Shown: positions 24,005-34,700, counted from the stretch's first letter. The stretch is 38,791 bases of DNA from Gammaproteobacteria bacterium (GCA_013152295.1 JAADGQ010000150.1:1-38791); one strand, 5' to 3'. A program made the numbers and translations. The notes: generated by a model not told the origin, from the letters alone.

Positions 24005-25591
24005 ATGTTGCAACGTCTACACAGATACCTCAGCGGACCGGGCATGATCGCCGCCAGCGTCGTTTTGCTGGCTACTATTCCACTACTGTTTGTTGTCTAC
24101 AACGGCCTCCAGCTCAGTGCGGAGCGCTGGGCAGCCTTGTGGAGCGGTCGCCTGCCGGCACTGATGTGGAATACGCTGACGCTGGCATTTTGGGTGGCGT
24201 TGGGGAGTTTTACCCTGGGCGTTTCGTGCGCCTGGATTATCGGTCGTCGCCAATTTGCCGGTCGCACGTTGGCGACTTGGCTGATGGTGTTGCCGTTAAC
24301 GATTCCCACCTACGTTTACGCCTATATCTACACGGCGCTGCTGGAGGATGACGGTTGGTTGGGGCAGCTTTGGCACGCTGTTTTTGGTCATGACGCCGCC
24401 ATCCCCGATCTCTACAACGTTGGTGGTGTCGCGCTGGTGCTGTCGCTGGCAGGCTACTCCTACATTTTTTTGCTGGTGCGCGCGGCACTGATGCGCTCAA
24501 ACCGTAACCTTGAAGAGATGGCGCAGATCCAGGGTGCTTCAGGACGTACGGTATTTTTCCGTGTGACGCTGCCGCTGATGCGCCCGGCCGTTGCTGCCGG
24601 GTTAGCGCTGGTGGTGCTGCATGTGTTGTCGGACTTTGGCGCTGTGAGCATGTTGCGCTATCAGACCTTTACTTTGAGCATCTATCTGCAGATGAGCGGC
24701 CGCTTCGACTATCAGGCTGCTGCCGGATTGAGTCTGGTGTTGTTGCTGATCAGTCTGACCTTTTTGGTGCTGGAGCGCTTTTTTCGTAAACGTCAGCGCT
24801 ATTACGCGCGTGCGCAGAGCCGGGTTGTTGTCGCCAAAGCGGCGACGCGTGGCGAGCTGATACTGCTCTGGTCATGGTTAGGGCTGGTCACGCTGTTCGC
24901 CTTCGGGCTGCCTGTGGCGTGGATGTTGAGCTGGAGCTGGGAGGCGTGGGCCAACCAGATGATCGGTGCCGAATTTTGGGGCTATGTGAACAACTCGGTG
25001 ATTGTCGCGGTGCTGGCAGCGACGGTCGCCACGGCGTGTGGCTTGCCGATCGGCCTCTACCACACGCGGCGCCACTCGCTCTTGAGTAGCACCTTTTTGC
25101 ACCTCTCCAGTATCGGTTTTGTGCTGCCCGGCCCTGTTGTGGCGCTGGGTATTCTAACCTTTGTCATCGCCGGATTTTCCAGCCTCTATGGCAGTCTGGC
25201 GGTACTGGTGATGGCGTTGGTGGTGCGCTTTTTGCCACTTGCCATTCAATCACAAGAGGCTGCGATGCAGCAGCTGACCCCTTCCATCGAGCAGGCGGGG
25301 CGTATTCACGGCGCGGGGCCGTTGGAGAACTTGTGGCGCGTGGTTTTGCCCATGATGAAAGGAGGCATGATCAGTGCTTGGGTGCTGGTCTTTATCGATG
25401 TACTCAAAGAGCTGCCCGCAACGCTGCTGCTGCGGCCGGTTGGTTTCGACACGCTGCCGGTGCGCATCTGGATTGAGGCCAGCGAAGAGATGCTGGAGCT
25501 TGCGGCCCCCGCAGCACTGATGTTGATCATCAGCGCCTTTCCTGCATTGTGGATCATGATGCGCAGTGAAATACCCCGCCGTCAATCGTGA
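24005..25591 (+). CDS. fbpB: Ferric iron ABC transporter permease FbpB
   Basis: A 528-residue fused double permease with about twelve membrane helices. Each half has a cytoplasmic coupling (EAA) loop: EEMAQIQGASGRTVFFRVTL and EQAGRIHGAGPLENLWRVVL. This is the FbpB/ThiP-like layout for ferric iron uptake. The ATG at 24005 lacks a strong ribosome-binding site. No ATPase gene follows: the next gene is gcvT. FbpC must be encoded elsewhere or be shared with another transporter. Confidence 0.92.
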   Translation: MLQRLHRYLSGPGMIAASVVLLATIPLLFVVYNGLQLSAERWAALWSGRLPALMWNTLTLAFWVALGSFTLGVSCAWIIGRRQFAGRTLATWLMVLPLTIPTYVYAYIYTALLEDDGWLGQLWHAVFGHDAAIPDLYNVGGVALVLSLAGYSYIFLLVRAALMRSNRNLEEMAQIQGASGRTVFFRVTLPLMRPAVAAGLALVVLHVLSDFGAVSMLRYQTFTLSIYLQMSGRFDYQAAAGLSLVLLLISLTFLVLERFFRKRQRYYARAQSRVVVAKAATRGELILLWSWLGLVTLFAFGLPVAWMLSWSWEAWANQMIGAEFWGYVNNSVIVAVLAATVATACGLPIGLYHTRRHSLLSSTFLHLSSIGFVLPGPVVALGILTFVIAGFSSLYGSLAVLVMALVVRFLPLAIQSQEAAMQQLTPSIEQAGRIHGAGPLENLWRVVLPMMKGGMISAWVLVFIDVLKELPATLLLRPVGFDTLPVRIWIEASEEMLELAAPAALMLIISAFPALWIMMRSEIPRRQS

Positions 25592-25601
25592 AATCGATCG
25601 C

Positions 25602-25630
25602 TTGGTTTTACGCGCTTTTCCGATTATAGT
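25602..25630 (+). promoter_or_regulatory. Promoter candidate for the glycine cleavage operon
   Basis: TTGGTT (25602-25607) and TATAGT (25625-25630) are spaced by 17 nt, which would give a leader of about 95 nt before gcvT. The leader does not show the paired glycine-riboswitch aptamer pattern. Confidence 0.45.
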
Positions 25631-25729
25631 CCGTCGGACCGCCCAAAAAGTCGCTGCTTATTGACCGATAAGCGTGCGGCAATTCAGAACGCAATCGCAC
25701 AACGTTTACGAATCCCGCAGGTACTCAAG

Positions 25730-26836
25730 ATGGTAAAAAAAACGCCGCTCTATGATGCTCATCTTGAGCATGGTGCAAAAATGGTGGAGTTCGGCGGTTG
25801 GAGTATGCCGATCAACTACGGCTCTCAGCTGGAAGAGCACCATCAGGTGCGTCGTGACGTGGGCATGTTCGATGTCTCACATATGACGATTGTTGACCTG
25901 CATGGCGATCAGGTTCGGGCGCTGCTGCGCCAGTTGATGGCTAATAACGTTGATCGACTGAAGCAGACGGGTAAAGCGCTATACAGCTGCATGCTCAATG
26001 AGTCTGCGGGCGTGATTGACGATCTGATCATCTACTTTCTCGATGAAAAATATTTCCGCGTGATACTGAACGCGGCTAATCGCGACAACGATATTGCATG
26101 GATTGAGACACATGCGCAGCCCAAATCCGTCGAGGTCCGGGTGCGTGACGACCTGTCGATGATTGCTGTTCAAGGACCCAATGCGCGCAGCACAGTCGAT
26201 AAAGTGCTTGAAGCGGAATATGGCAGCACCGTGAGTCGCGCCGCCGAGGCATTGAATCCCTTTTTTTCTGTGCACAATAACAATAACGGTGAACTGTTTA
26301 TCGCCCGCACCGGCTATACGGGTGAAGATGGTTATGAGGTGATTTTGCCTGCTGCCCGCTGCGCTGATCTTTGGCAATCGCTGTATAATGCGGGCGCCAG
26401 GCCGATCGGTTTGGGTGCGCGCGACACGTTGCGTCTGGAGGCCGGTATGAACCTGCACGGCACAGACATGGATGAGAGCACCTCGCCGCTGGAGTCGGGG
26501 TTAGGTTGGACCATCGCGTGGGAGCCCGTAGAGCGTGAATTCATTGGTCGCCCAGCGCTTGAAGCGCAGCGCCATGATGCGAATCGTGCTAAATGGGTGG
26601 GGCTTGTATTGCAAGACAGAGGCGTGCTGCGCAGCCACCAACAGGTCTTAATCGATGGCCACGTTGTCGGAGAGACGACCAGCGGCAGCTTTTCACCGAC
26701 GTTGGGGCAGTCCATCGCATTTGCGCGCATCAAAGGTGAACTGCCGGAACTGTGCCAAGTTACAGTGCGTGGGCGGCAACTGTCGGCGCGTATTGTGAAG
26801 CCACCCTTCGTTCGTCACGGCAAACCCTGCACTTAG
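25730..26836 (+). CDS. gcvT: Glycine cleavage system T protein (aminomethyltransferase)
   Basis: A 368-residue folate-binding GcvT. It shows KTPLYDAHLEHGAKMVEFGG, VSHMTIVDLHG, DDLIIYFLDEKYFRVILNAA, TGYTGEDGYEV and LGARDTLRLEAGMNLHGTDM, all in family order. It transfers the methylene group from the lipoyl arm of GcvH to tetrahydrofolate and releases ammonia. The ATG at 25730 is chosen because the family starts at this motif. The longer frame from 25661 adds 23 unrelated residues. An 8-A run follows the start codon. It is first in gcvT-gcvH-gcvPA-gcvPB. Confidence 0.95.
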   Translation: MVKKTPLYDAHLEHGAKMVEFGGWSMPINYGSQLEEHHQVRRDVGMFDVSHMTIVDLHGDQVRALLRQLMANNVDRLKQTGKALYSCMLNESAGVIDDLIIYFLDEKYFRVILNAANRDNDIAWIETHAQPKSVEVRVRDDLSMIAVQGPNARSTVDKVLEAEYGSTVSRAAEALNPFFSVHNNNNGELFIARTGYTGEDGYEVILPAARCADLWQSLYNAGARPIGLGARDTLRLEAGMNLHGTDMDESTSPLESGLGWTIAWEPVEREFIGRPALEAQRHDANRAKWVGLVLQDRGVLRSHQQVLIDGHVVGETTSGSFSPTLGQSIAFARIKGELPELCQVTVRGRQLSARIVKPPFVRHGKPCT

Positions 26837-26897
26837 CTCTTTCTTAGCTTTCTAATTTTCAATATTTTTTTAACTTAATTTAACTAAGGATCTATCG

Positions 26898-27287
26898 ATG
26901 AGCGATATTCCTGCTGATCTGAAATACAGCAAATCCCACGAGTGGATTGAAGTGATGGGTAATGGTGATGTCACCGTTGGTATTACTGCCCACGCTCAGG
27001 ACCTTTTGGGCGACATGGTTTATGTAGAGCTGCCCGAAGTAGGTCGCGAAATCAGCGCCGAAGAGGAGATTGCGGTGGTTGAGTCGGTCAAGGCTGCTGC
27101 CGATATCTATGCGCCAATCAGTGGTGTGGTCACCGAGATTAACGAAACGCTGGCGGATCAGCCTGAGTCGATCAACAATGATCCATTTGGCGATGGCTGG
27201 CTGTTTCGTCTGAAACCGACAGATGCCGATGAGCTGGAAAAACTGCTGGATGCCGATGAGTATCGGGCGCTGATCGAGGCCGAGTGA
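26898..27287 (+). CDS. gcvH: Glycine cleavage system H protein
   Basis: A 129-residue lipoyl-carrier protein. It begins [20 protein letters not shown] and carries [13 protein letters not shown], where K65 is the lipoylated lysine. It shuttles the aminomethyl group between the P, T and L proteins. AAGGA (26885-26889) precedes the ATG at 8 nt. The 61-bp spacer from gcvT is strikingly AT-rich compared with its surroundings. Confidence 0.97.
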   Translation: MSDIPADLKYSKSHEWIEVMGNGDVTVGITAHAQDLLGDMVYVELPEVGREISAEEEIAVVESVKAAADIYAPISGVVTEINETLADQPESINNDPFGDGWLFRLKPTDADELEKLLDADEYRALIEAE

Positions 27288-27321
27288 GGCGCGGCATTTT
27301 CGTAGCCATTTATGACAGCTA

Positions 27322-27360
27322 GAGAGTGCTTTGCCGCTCATTCGTTTGTGCGGCGCTCTC
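27322..27360 (+). other. Hairpin between gcvH and gcvPA
   Basis: GAGAG (27322-27326) pairs with CTCTC (27356-27360), and GCCGC (27333-27337) pairs with GCGGC (27350-27354). An internal loop separates the two helices, and the apical loop is 12 nt. It may adjust the ratio of GcvH, needed in excess, to the P-protein subunits. There is no T-run. Confidence 0.35.
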
Positions 27361-27423
27361 GCTGCCCTCGGCTGATTTTCTGGCCAGCGCCACATCCCCT
27401 CTCAATTATTGATCGAGACCTTT

Positions 27424-28788
27424 ATGCCCTTTATCCCGCACACTGAAGATGACATCGAGCAGATGTTGGCCACCATCGGTGCGGCCAATATTGATGCGCT
27501 GTTTGATGAGATACCCGCCGCCCTCAGAGTCGATGGCTTGCCGGGTGTGCCGACGACAATGAGCGAGGCCGAGGTGAGCCGCTTGATGACGCAGCGCGCC
27601 GCCGACGTGCAGCGCCCTCTCTGCTTCGTTGGCGCGGGCGCCTATGATCACCATATTCCCGCCGCAGTGTGGGAGATCGCAACCCGTGGCGAATTCTATT
27701 CAGCCTACACACCCTATCAGGCGGAGGCGAGCCAGGGCACGCTGCAACTGCTCTACGAATACCAGAGCATGATGACGGCGCTGACCGCGCTGGATGTCTC
27801 CAACGCGTCGTTATACGACGGTGCATCGGCCCTGGCTGAAGCGATATTGATGGCGGTGCGCTGCAACCGCAAATCGAAATCAAAGCGTATTTTGATGCCG
27901 ACAACGGTTCATCCATTGTACCGTAAAGTTGTGCGCACGATTGTCTTGAGTCAGGGTATCGAGCTTGTCGAGCTACCCTACGATGCATGCGGTGGCACTA
28001 TTTTGGCCGCGGCTCTCAGTGAGCACGAGGGCAGCGATATCACTGCTTTGGTGATACCTACGCCAAACTTTTTTGGCGCGCTGGAAGAGGTCGATACGCT
28101 GACCGACTGGGCGCACCAGCAGGACGCTCAAGTGATCGCGCTGGTTAACCCCACCTCACTGGCGCTGCTCAAACCGCCGGGTGAGTGGGGTCACAAGGGT
28201 GCTGATATCGCTTGTGGCGAGGGACAGCCGCTGGGTATTCCGTTGGCAGGCGGTGGCCCCTATTTTGGTTTTATGTGCTGCAAAAAAGCCCATGTGCGGC
28301 AGATGCCGGGACGCATTGTCGGTGCCACGCTGGATCTGCAGGGCAAGCGCGGCTTTACCCTGACCCTGCAGGCGCGCGAGCAACATATTCGCCGCTCCAA
28401 AGCGACCTCGAATATCTGCACCAATCAGGGGCTGATGGTCACAGCGGCCACCATCTATATGGCGCTGCTGGGGCGTGAAGGGCTGGTTCGGTGTGCTGCA
28501 GCGTGTCACGACAACGCGGTGGCGTTGGTCGATCGACTGACCGCCATTGACGGGATTAGCAAGGTTTTTGATCAACCCTTTTTTCACGAGGCAGTGATCC
28601 GATTTGAGCGCCCCGTTGCCGGGCTGCTGGAGCAGCTGGCTGAGCAGAATATTCTCGCAGGTTATGCGCTGCAGGGTGACTATCCCGAGCTGGAAAATTG
28701 CCTGCTGGTCTGCGCAACCGAGCAGCGCAACGCTGCCGACATCGAGACCTTTGCCAAACACCTGCAGCAGATCATTGGCTCGCACTGA
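27424..28788 (+). CDS. gcvPA: Glycine dehydrogenase (decarboxylating) subunit 1
   Basis: A 454-residue N-terminal-type subunit of P protein. It starts [19 protein letters not shown] and contains [53 protein letters not shown] and [13 protein letters not shown], as in other GcvPA proteins. With GcvPB it decarboxylates glycine using PLP. It carries no PLP lysine itself and supports the active site. The ATG at 27424 fits the family; the TTG at 27409 is the longer alternative. Confidence 0.95.
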   Translation: MPFIPHTEDDIEQMLATIGAANIDALFDEIPAALRVDGLPGVPTTMSEAEVSRLMTQRAADVQRPLCFVGAGAYDHHIPAAVWEIATRGEFYSAYTPYQAEASQGTLQLLYEYQSMMTALTALDVSNASLYDGASALAEAILMAVRCNRKSKSKRILMPTTVHPLYRKVVRTIVLSQGIELVELPYDACGGTILAAALSEHEGSDITALVIPTPNFFGALEEVDTLTDWAHQQDAQVIALVNPTSLALLKPPGEWGHKGADIACGEGQPLGIPLAGGGPYFGFMCCKKAHVRQMPGRIVGATLDLQGKRGFTLTLQAREQHIRRSKATSNICTNQGLMVTAATIYMALLGREGLVRCAAACHDNAVALVDRLTAIDGISKVFDQPFFHEAVIRFERPVAGLLEQLAEQNILAGYALQGDYPELENCLLVCATEQRNAADIETFAKHLQQIIGSH

Positions 28789-28812
28789 GCCGTTTTTTGG
28801 AAGCTATCCCCT

Positions 28813-30267
28813 ATGTTGATTTTCGAACAGTCTCGCGCGGGCCGCTGTAACCGGGCTCAGCTGCCATCAAGCCAGGCAGCGCACAGTGCACTGCCCGAGC
28901 GCTTTTTGCGCAAAACAGAGCCAGCACTGCCGGAGGTGTCGGAGATGCAGACGGTGCGCCACTACACGCGCTTGTCACAGAAAAACTTCTCCATCGATAC
29001 CCACTTCTATCCGCTCGGCTCATGCACGATGAAATACAACCCGCGCGCCTGCAATACGCTGGCGATGCAGGGGGCATTTCTCGGCCAGCACCCGCACGCG
29101 CCAGTCGGCATGATTCAGGGATTTCTCGCCTGCCTCTACGATCTGCAGCAGATTTTGGCCGAGCTGTCCGGCATGAGAGGTGTCTGTCTGACTCCGATGG
29201 CCGGTGCCCAGGGTGAGTTTGCCGGTGTTGCGATGATGCGCGCCTATCATCTGGCGCGGGGCGACAACGAGCGCACCGAGCTGCTGGTGCCCGATGCCGC
29301 CCACGGCACCAATCCCGCGTCGGCAACGATGTGTGGATTGTCGGTGCGCGAGATCCCCACGCTGGTCAATGGTGATATGGATATCGCGGCGCTGAAGGTG
29401 GCGCTCGGTCCACGCACGGCGGGCATCATGTTGACCAACCCCTCAACGCTGGGTGTTTTTGAACGGCAGATCGCAGAGATCTCAGCGCTGGTGCACGAAG
29501 CGGGTGGCTTGCTCTACTACGATGGCGCCAATCTCAATGCCATTTTGGGCAAAGTGCGCCCCGGTGATATGGGTTTTGATGTGATCCATATCAATCTGCA
29601 CAAAACCTTCTCGACACCGCATGGCGGTGGCGGGCCTGGCTCCGGCCCGGTGGCGGTCAGCGAACGGCTGCTACCCTTTTTGCCGATTCCGCGTGTCGCT
29701 TATGATGGCTCCAGCTATCGCTGGATCGCTGAACAGGAGTGCCTGCACACCATCGGCCGTCTCTCGGCATTTATGGGTAATGCCGGTATTTTGCTGCGCG
29801 CCTATATCTACGCGCGCCTGCTGGGCCGTGAAGGGATGGAGCGTGTGGCCGACTTCTCTACCCTCAATGCCAACTACATCATGGCGCGCCTGAAACAGGC
29901 TGGTTTTGATGTTGCCTACGCCGAGCGCCGCGCTACTCACGAATTTATTATTACGCTGCAGCGCCAGGCTCAGGAGCTGGGGGTGAACGCTGCCGATTTT
30001 GGCAAGCGGCTGCTCGACCACGGCTACCACACACCGACCATCTACTTTCCGCTGCTTGTTCCCGAGTGCATGCTCATCGAACCGACAGAGACCGAAGCCA
30101 AAGAGACGCTGGATGGTTTCATCGCTGCGCTGATAAGCATCAAGGAGGAGGCCGAGTGCAACGCCGGGCTGACCAAGAGTGCGCCATTGACCTTGCCAGT
30201 GAGGCGCCTGGACGAGGTTAAAGCGGCGCGCGAGCTGGATCTGGCCTGGAGTGCACCGCATGGGTAA
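28813..30267 (+). CDS. gcvPB: Glycine dehydrogenase (decarboxylating) subunit 2
   Basis: The 484-residue catalytic subunit of split P protein. It has [53 protein letters not shown] and [18 protein letters not shown], where K264 forms the Schiff base with PLP. The two-gene form of P protein occurs in many environmental gammaproteobacteria and in Gram-positive bacteria, whereas E. coli has one fused gene. The lipoamide dehydrogenase (L protein) is not in the window. Its stop overlaps the dgkA start. Confidence 0.96.
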   Translation: MLIFEQSRAGRCNRAQLPSSQAAHSALPERFLRKTEPALPEVSEMQTVRHYTRLSQKNFSIDTHFYPLGSCTMKYNPRACNTLAMQGAFLGQHPHAPVGMIQGFLACLYDLQQILAELSGMRGVCLTPMAGAQGEFAGVAMMRAYHLARGDNERTELLVPDAAHGTNPASATMCGLSVREIPTLVNGDMDIAALKVALGPRTAGIMLTNPSTLGVFERQIAEISALVHEAGGLLYYDGANLNAILGKVRPGDMGFDVIHINLHKTFSTPHGGGGPGSGPVAVSERLLPFLPIPRVAYDGSSYRWIAEQECLHTIGRLSAFMGNAGILLRAYIYARLLGREGMERVADFSTLNANYIMARLKQAGFDVAYAERRATHEFIITLQRQAQELGVNAADFGKRLLDHGYHTPTIYFPLLVPECMLIEPTETEAKETLDGFIAALISIKEEAECNAGLTKSAPLTLPVRRLDEVKAARELDLAWSAPHG

Positions 30268-30625
30268 GCCGCCGCCGGTCAATGAGCTCAAACGCATCGT
30301 CAATGCGGCCAACTACTCGCGGGCAGGCCTCAAAGCGGCCTTCCGCTACGAAGCTGCTTTTCGTACAGAGCTGCTGCTTGCTGCGATTTTAGCGCCGTTG
30401 GCGCTGTGGTTGGGCGATAACGGCATCGAACGGGTGGTACTGCTCAGTGGCCTGTTTCTGGTGCTGGTTGTGGAGCTGCTCAACTCCGCCGTCGAGGCCG
30501 TTGTCGACCGTATTGGTCCCGAACACCATGAGCTGTCGGGTCGCGCAAAAGATATTGGCTCGGCAGCAGTTTTTGTTGCAACGCTGTACGTCGCTATCAG
30601 CTGGACGTTGGTGCTCGCTGGATAA
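30260..30625 (+). CDS. dgkA: Diacylglycerol kinase DgkA
   Basis: A 121-residue integral membrane kinase with three predicted helices. The signature [20 protein letters not shown] spans the active site, and [12 protein letters not shown] follows it. It phosphorylates diacylglycerol left over from osmoregulated glucan synthesis and similar reactions. The ATG at 30260 overlaps gcvPB by 8 bp and has GGAG (30247-30250) 9 nt upstream, so it is probably the last gene of the gcv transcript. Confidence 0.95.
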   Translation: MGKPPPVNELKRIVNAANYSRAGLKAAFRYEAAFRTELLLAAILAPLALWLGDNGIERVVLLSGLFLVLVVELLNSAVEAVVDRIGPEHHELSGRAKDIGSAAVFVATLYVAISWTLVLAG

Positions 30626-30678
30626 GCATCAAAGTGCCATGTCTGAATAATTTAGTAGCTAAAAAACAGGGAAAAACG

Positions 30679-31617
30679 ATGTCTGCACTGATTTGTGGTT
30701 CATACGCTTACGACACCATTATGGTGTTTCCGGACAAGTTTAAAAACCATATCCTGCCGGATAAGGTGCATATTTTAAACGTCTGCTTTCTGGTGCCAGA
30801 GATGCGTCGTGAGTTCGGTGGCTGCGCTGGAAATATCGCCTACAACTTGAAATTGCTCGGAGGTGATCCGCTGCCCATGGCGACCGTTGGCAGTGACTTT
30901 GCGCCTTATGCACAGTGGATGGATCGCCACGGCATCAGCCGCGAACATCTCAAGGTGATCGACGACAGCTACACCGCGCAGGCCTTTATCACCACCGACA
31001 GCGACGACAACCAGATCACCGCGTTTCATCCCGGTGCCATGGGTGAAGCGCAGCAAAACCGGGTGGCAGATGCCGACGACGTGACGATCGGCATTGTCTC
31101 CCCGGATGGTCGTGACGGCATGATTGCACATGCGGCACAATTCAAGGCGGCAGGCATCCCATTCATTTTTGATCCGGGTCAAGGTTTGCCGATGTTTGAT
31201 GGTAACGAATTGATGGCCTTCGTGCGTCAAGCGACATGGGTGACCGTCAACGACTATGAAGCACAGCTGCTACAAGAGCGCACCGGCTGCTCATTTGATG
31301 AGCTGGCGACACACGTCGAGGCGCTGATCGTCACTCGTGGTGGCGAGGGCTCGCGGATCTATACTGGTGGCGACTGCATCGAGATCCCTTCCGTGGTGCC
31401 GATGCATGTTGCCGACCCCACGGGTTGTGGTGATGCTTACCGCGCCGGGCTGCTGTATGGATTGACTCAAGGTTGGGACTGGCCGACCACCGGGCGTATC
31501 GCCTCGCTGATGGGCTCGTTAAAAATTGAGCACAACGGCACACAAAATCACACCTTCACGCTGGATGCTTTTATCAAGCGTTTTGACGAGAGCTTTGATC
31601 TGGAGTTTCCGCGCTAA
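30679..31617 (+). CDS. PfkB-family sugar/nucleoside kinase (adenosine kinase-like)
   Basis: A 312-residue ribokinase-fold protein. The N-terminal GSYAYDTIMVFPDKF and EFGGCAGNIAYNLKLLGG form the substrate site. ADPTGCGDAYRAG near 250 holds the anion hole and catalytic Asp. The opening IMVFPDKF resembles a group of bacterial adenosine-kinase-like proteins. The substrate is not certain. The ATG at 30679 has AGGGA at 8 nt, while a GTG at 30634 would add 15 unrelated residues. It precedes the giant coiled-coil gene, with two hairpins between them. Confidence 0.85.
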   Translation: MSALICGSYAYDTIMVFPDKFKNHILPDKVHILNVCFLVPEMRREFGGCAGNIAYNLKLLGGDPLPMATVGSDFAPYAQWMDRHGISREHLKVIDDSYTAQAFITTDSDDNQITAFHPGAMGEAQQNRVADADDVTIGIVSPDGRDGMIAHAAQFKAAGIPFIFDPGQGLPMFDGNELMAFVRQATWVTVNDYEAQLLQERTGCSFDELATHVEALIVTRGGEGSRIYTGGDCIEIPSVVPMHVADPTGCGDAYRAGLLYGLTQGWDWPTTGRIASLMGSLKIEHNGTQNHTFTLDAFIKRFDESFDLEFPR

Positions 31618-31630
31618 AACAGCGTTTTTT
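31612..31630 (+). terminator. Weak terminator candidate after the PfkB kinase
   Basis: CGCT (31612-31615) pairs with AGCG (31621-31624), followed by TTTTTT (31625-31630). The stem is only 4 bp and includes the stop codon, so this is tentative. Confidence 0.3.
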
Positions 31631-31645
31631 CAATAGTTTGATGGA

Positions 31646-31671
31646 GTGCACATATTCGACGTATGGTGCAC
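31646..31671 (+). other. Hairpin 1 upstream of the giant coiled-coil gene
   Basis: GTGCACATA (31646-31654) pairs with TAT-G-GTGCAC (31662-31671) with one bulged G and a 7-nt loop. GTGCAC is itself palindromic, so the site could equally be a paired protein-binding site. Confidence 0.35.
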
Positions 31672-31700
31672 CGAAAGGGCTCATGAACGCGTATCTGCGA

Positions 31701-31738
31701 ACCGATTAAGTAGGGGGTATCCCCCCACTTAATTCGGT
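31701..31738 (+). other. Hairpin 2 upstream of the giant coiled-coil gene
   Basis: ACCGA-TTAAGT-A-GGGGG (31701-31717) pairs with CCCCC-C-ACTTAA-T-TCGGT (31721-31738) around a 3-nt TAT loop. This gives 16 bp with one A/C mismatch and one bulged T. It ends 40 nt before the ATG of the giant gene and has no T-run. It could act as a terminator-like block, an attenuator or a leader structure. Confidence 0.5.
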
Positions 31739-31778
31739 GCGTTAGCGCGCACTATCTTGAAAGAGATAGAGTCATTTC

Positions 31779-34700
31779 ATGCAGCTACTCAGAGGTATCG
31801 TCACCGCCAGCAAGGTGATCGACAAAGATTTGCTCAAAGATCTGGATCCGCTCAATATGCTGGGTCCAGAAAAAATCAGCGAAATCACCCACAACAGCAG
31901 TATCGAACAGCTCTCAGCGGGTGTCGTGCTCTTCACTAAAGGGGAGCGCGATCAGCAGGCGGTCTACCTGTTGTCGGGACAGGTTGAACTGAGCGCCGAC
32001 AATAATCCCCCTCTCATCGTCAAGGCTGGTTCGAAGATGGCCCGCCAGCCACTGGTCCATCACCAGCCCCGTCAAGTTACCGCAAAAGCGCTTACCAAGG
32101 TTTCGGTGTTGCGCATCGATTCCGAACTGCTGGATGCGTTACTCAGCTGGAATCCATCATCTGCCTACGAAGTTAGTGATATTGAGCAGGTTGATGATGG
32201 CGACTGGATGACGGTATTGCTGCAATCCCCTCTCTTTCAGCGCCTGCCTGCCAAAAATATTCAAGCTGTGCTGACACGCATGGAGACGCGTGCAGTGCGC
32301 GCCGGAGACAAGATCGTCACACAGGGCGGTTTTGATGACTACTATCATGTTGTGAAGCAGGGTCGTTGTGCGGTGACGCGCAAACATCCGCAGCATGGCA
32401 ATGAGGTCAAACTGGCGGAAATTGGCATCGGACAAGGGTTTGGCGAAGAGGCGCTGCTGAGCGGTGGCGCAAAAAATGCCAGCGTGACGATGATGGTCGA
32501 TGGTGCAGTGATGTCCCTGAACAAGCAGGACTTTACGCGGCTGCTTGCCGAACCATTGATGAATTTTGTCTCTTTTGACGAGATGCGCGGTCGGTTGGCG
32601 CGAGGCAATATGCTGATCGACGTGAGGGAGGCTGACGAATTCAACCAAGCGGCCATTCGAGGTGCTGTTGATGTTCCTCTCTCGCTGCTGCGCCTGAAGT
32701 CCAAGGACCTCTCTCCCAAAAAGGGTTACATCGTCTACTCGGATAAAGAGCAGCGTAGCGCTGCCGGGGCGTTTCTGCTCGCGCAGCAAAATCTCAATGT
32801 CTTTATTTTACGCGGTGGTCTGCGCGGTGCGCCCGCTGATGAGATCGACAGCAATTCGGATAAGCAGGAGATCGTAGAGGGTAGCGCGCAGGAGAGTAGC
32901 GCTGCGCTGGATGATTCGCCACAAAAACAGGCAGAGAGAGCGGCTGCGCGGCAACGTGTCGAGGAGGAGACGGTGCGCGCACGCGCTGCCGAGCAGGAGC
33001 GCGATCAGGCACAGGGCGAGATTGCGCGGCTCAATGCCGAGCTTGAAGCGGCACGACAACAGGCAGAGGCTGCAAAAAAATCCAACGCGGCTGAGGTTGC
33101 CGCGCGTGAACAACAGCAAGCGGTTCACCAAGAGACAGAAAAGCGCCACTCCGATGAACAGAGTGCAGCACTAAAACAGGCTGCTGAAGCGGCACAACAG
33201 CGCGCCGACGAAGAGATCGCGCGCATGAAGGCGGAGCTGGAAGCTGCGCAAATACAAGCCGAAGAGGAGGTGCGCAGAGCGGCAGAGCTTGATGCGGCCC
33301 GGCATAAGGCACAGCAAGACGTGCTGAAGATCAAGAAGCTCGCTCAGTCTCATTTTGCGCGGGAGTCAAAAAAGCAGGAAGAGGAGGAGCAGCGCCGCAA
33401 ACAGGAGCTGGAGGAGACCAAAAAGCAGGCGGAGGCCGAGATTGAGCAGATCAAAATCGATCTTGAACAGGCACGGCAGCGCGCGGAATCTGAAGCGCTG
33501 AAGGCGGAGGAGCAAGAGGCAGAGCGGCGCAGAGTTGAAGAGGAGGCCGCCAGGAAAATAGAGCAAGAGCACGCACGCATTCAGCAGGAGATCGAGCAGC
33601 GCGAAGCTGCAGAGGCGCAACGGGCAGAGCAGGCACGGTTGGCAGCGGAGCGCGAAATTGAGCGTACGCGCGCAGAGCTGGAAGAGGCGCGCCGCAAGAC
33701 CGAGGAGGAGAATCGCAAGTTTGCCGAAGCTGAGGCGGCGCGCATCAAGTCCGAACAGGAGGCGGCCCGTATTCGCGAGCAGGCGTTGGCACAGCAGCAA
33801 GAGGAGATCGCAGCCAAGCAGCGCAAAGTCGAAGAGGAGGCACGTCGCGCCGAGGAGGCGGAACAGGCTCGCTTGAAGGCGGAGCAGGAAGCGGCAGAGC
33901 TGGCAGCCTCTCTTGAGGTAGCGCGCCAACAGGCTCAGCAACAGGCCGAACAGCAGGCACAAAAGTACGCGGCAACCCAGGCTGCGCTGAAAGAGGCTGA
34001 GGCGCGTGCGGCCCAGTCCCAGGCGGATGAGCAGGCGCGGCAGGAGGAGCTGCGCCTGCGTGAAGTTGCCCACGAAGCGGAGCAGCTGAGAATCGCCGAG
34101 CAGACCCAACAGCAGGCAGAGCAAGCGATCGAAGGCATGAAGGCGGAGCTGGAGGCCGCGCGCCTGAAAACGCAGCAGGAGAGCCGTAAAGTTGCTGAAG
34201 CCGAAGCGGTGCGCCTTGCTGAGCAAGAGGAGGCCGCACGAGTTCGCGAACAGGCACAAGCGCAGAGCGCAGCGCAGATCGAGGCCAGCCAGCTCAAAAT
34301 AGCGCAAGAGGCTGAGCGCGCCAAACTTGCTGAAGAGGCGCGGCTTCAGGCCGAAGAGGAGGCCCGAGCGCTTAAAGAGTCTCTGCAAGTCGCTGAGCAA
34401 AAGGCAGTGCAGGAGAGCAGCAAGGTTGCCGAAACCAAGGCTGCCATTAAACAGGCGCAGATTGATGCCGATGCTGCTCGGCAGCTGCTGCTGGAGAAAC
34501 AGGAGGAGGAGCGTCGTCGTCAGCAAGAGACCGATGCGCAGCGCTGGCAAGCGGCCGAAGAGGCGCGGCAGCAAGCAGAAGCTGAAATTGAGCAGATGCA
34601 GGCAGCGCTAAAGATCGCCAATGAGCGCATTGAAGAAGAGGCCCAGCGCAGCGCCGAAATGGAGGCGGCCCGACAGAAGGCGGACGAGGAGGCGCTACGC

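Noticed and set aside
25592-25729. Glycine riboswitch before gcvT
   Set aside because: The region was read for the tandem glycine aptamer pattern and it was not found. The leader is also short, about 95 nt.
33366-34574. Long minus-strand open frame (402 codons) rich in Leu inside the giant coiled-coil gene
   Set aside because: It is the antisense of a Glu/Ala/Gln/Arg-rich repeat. The biased codons remove stops on the other strand. Its protein is low complexity with no recognisable domain or ribosome-binding site.
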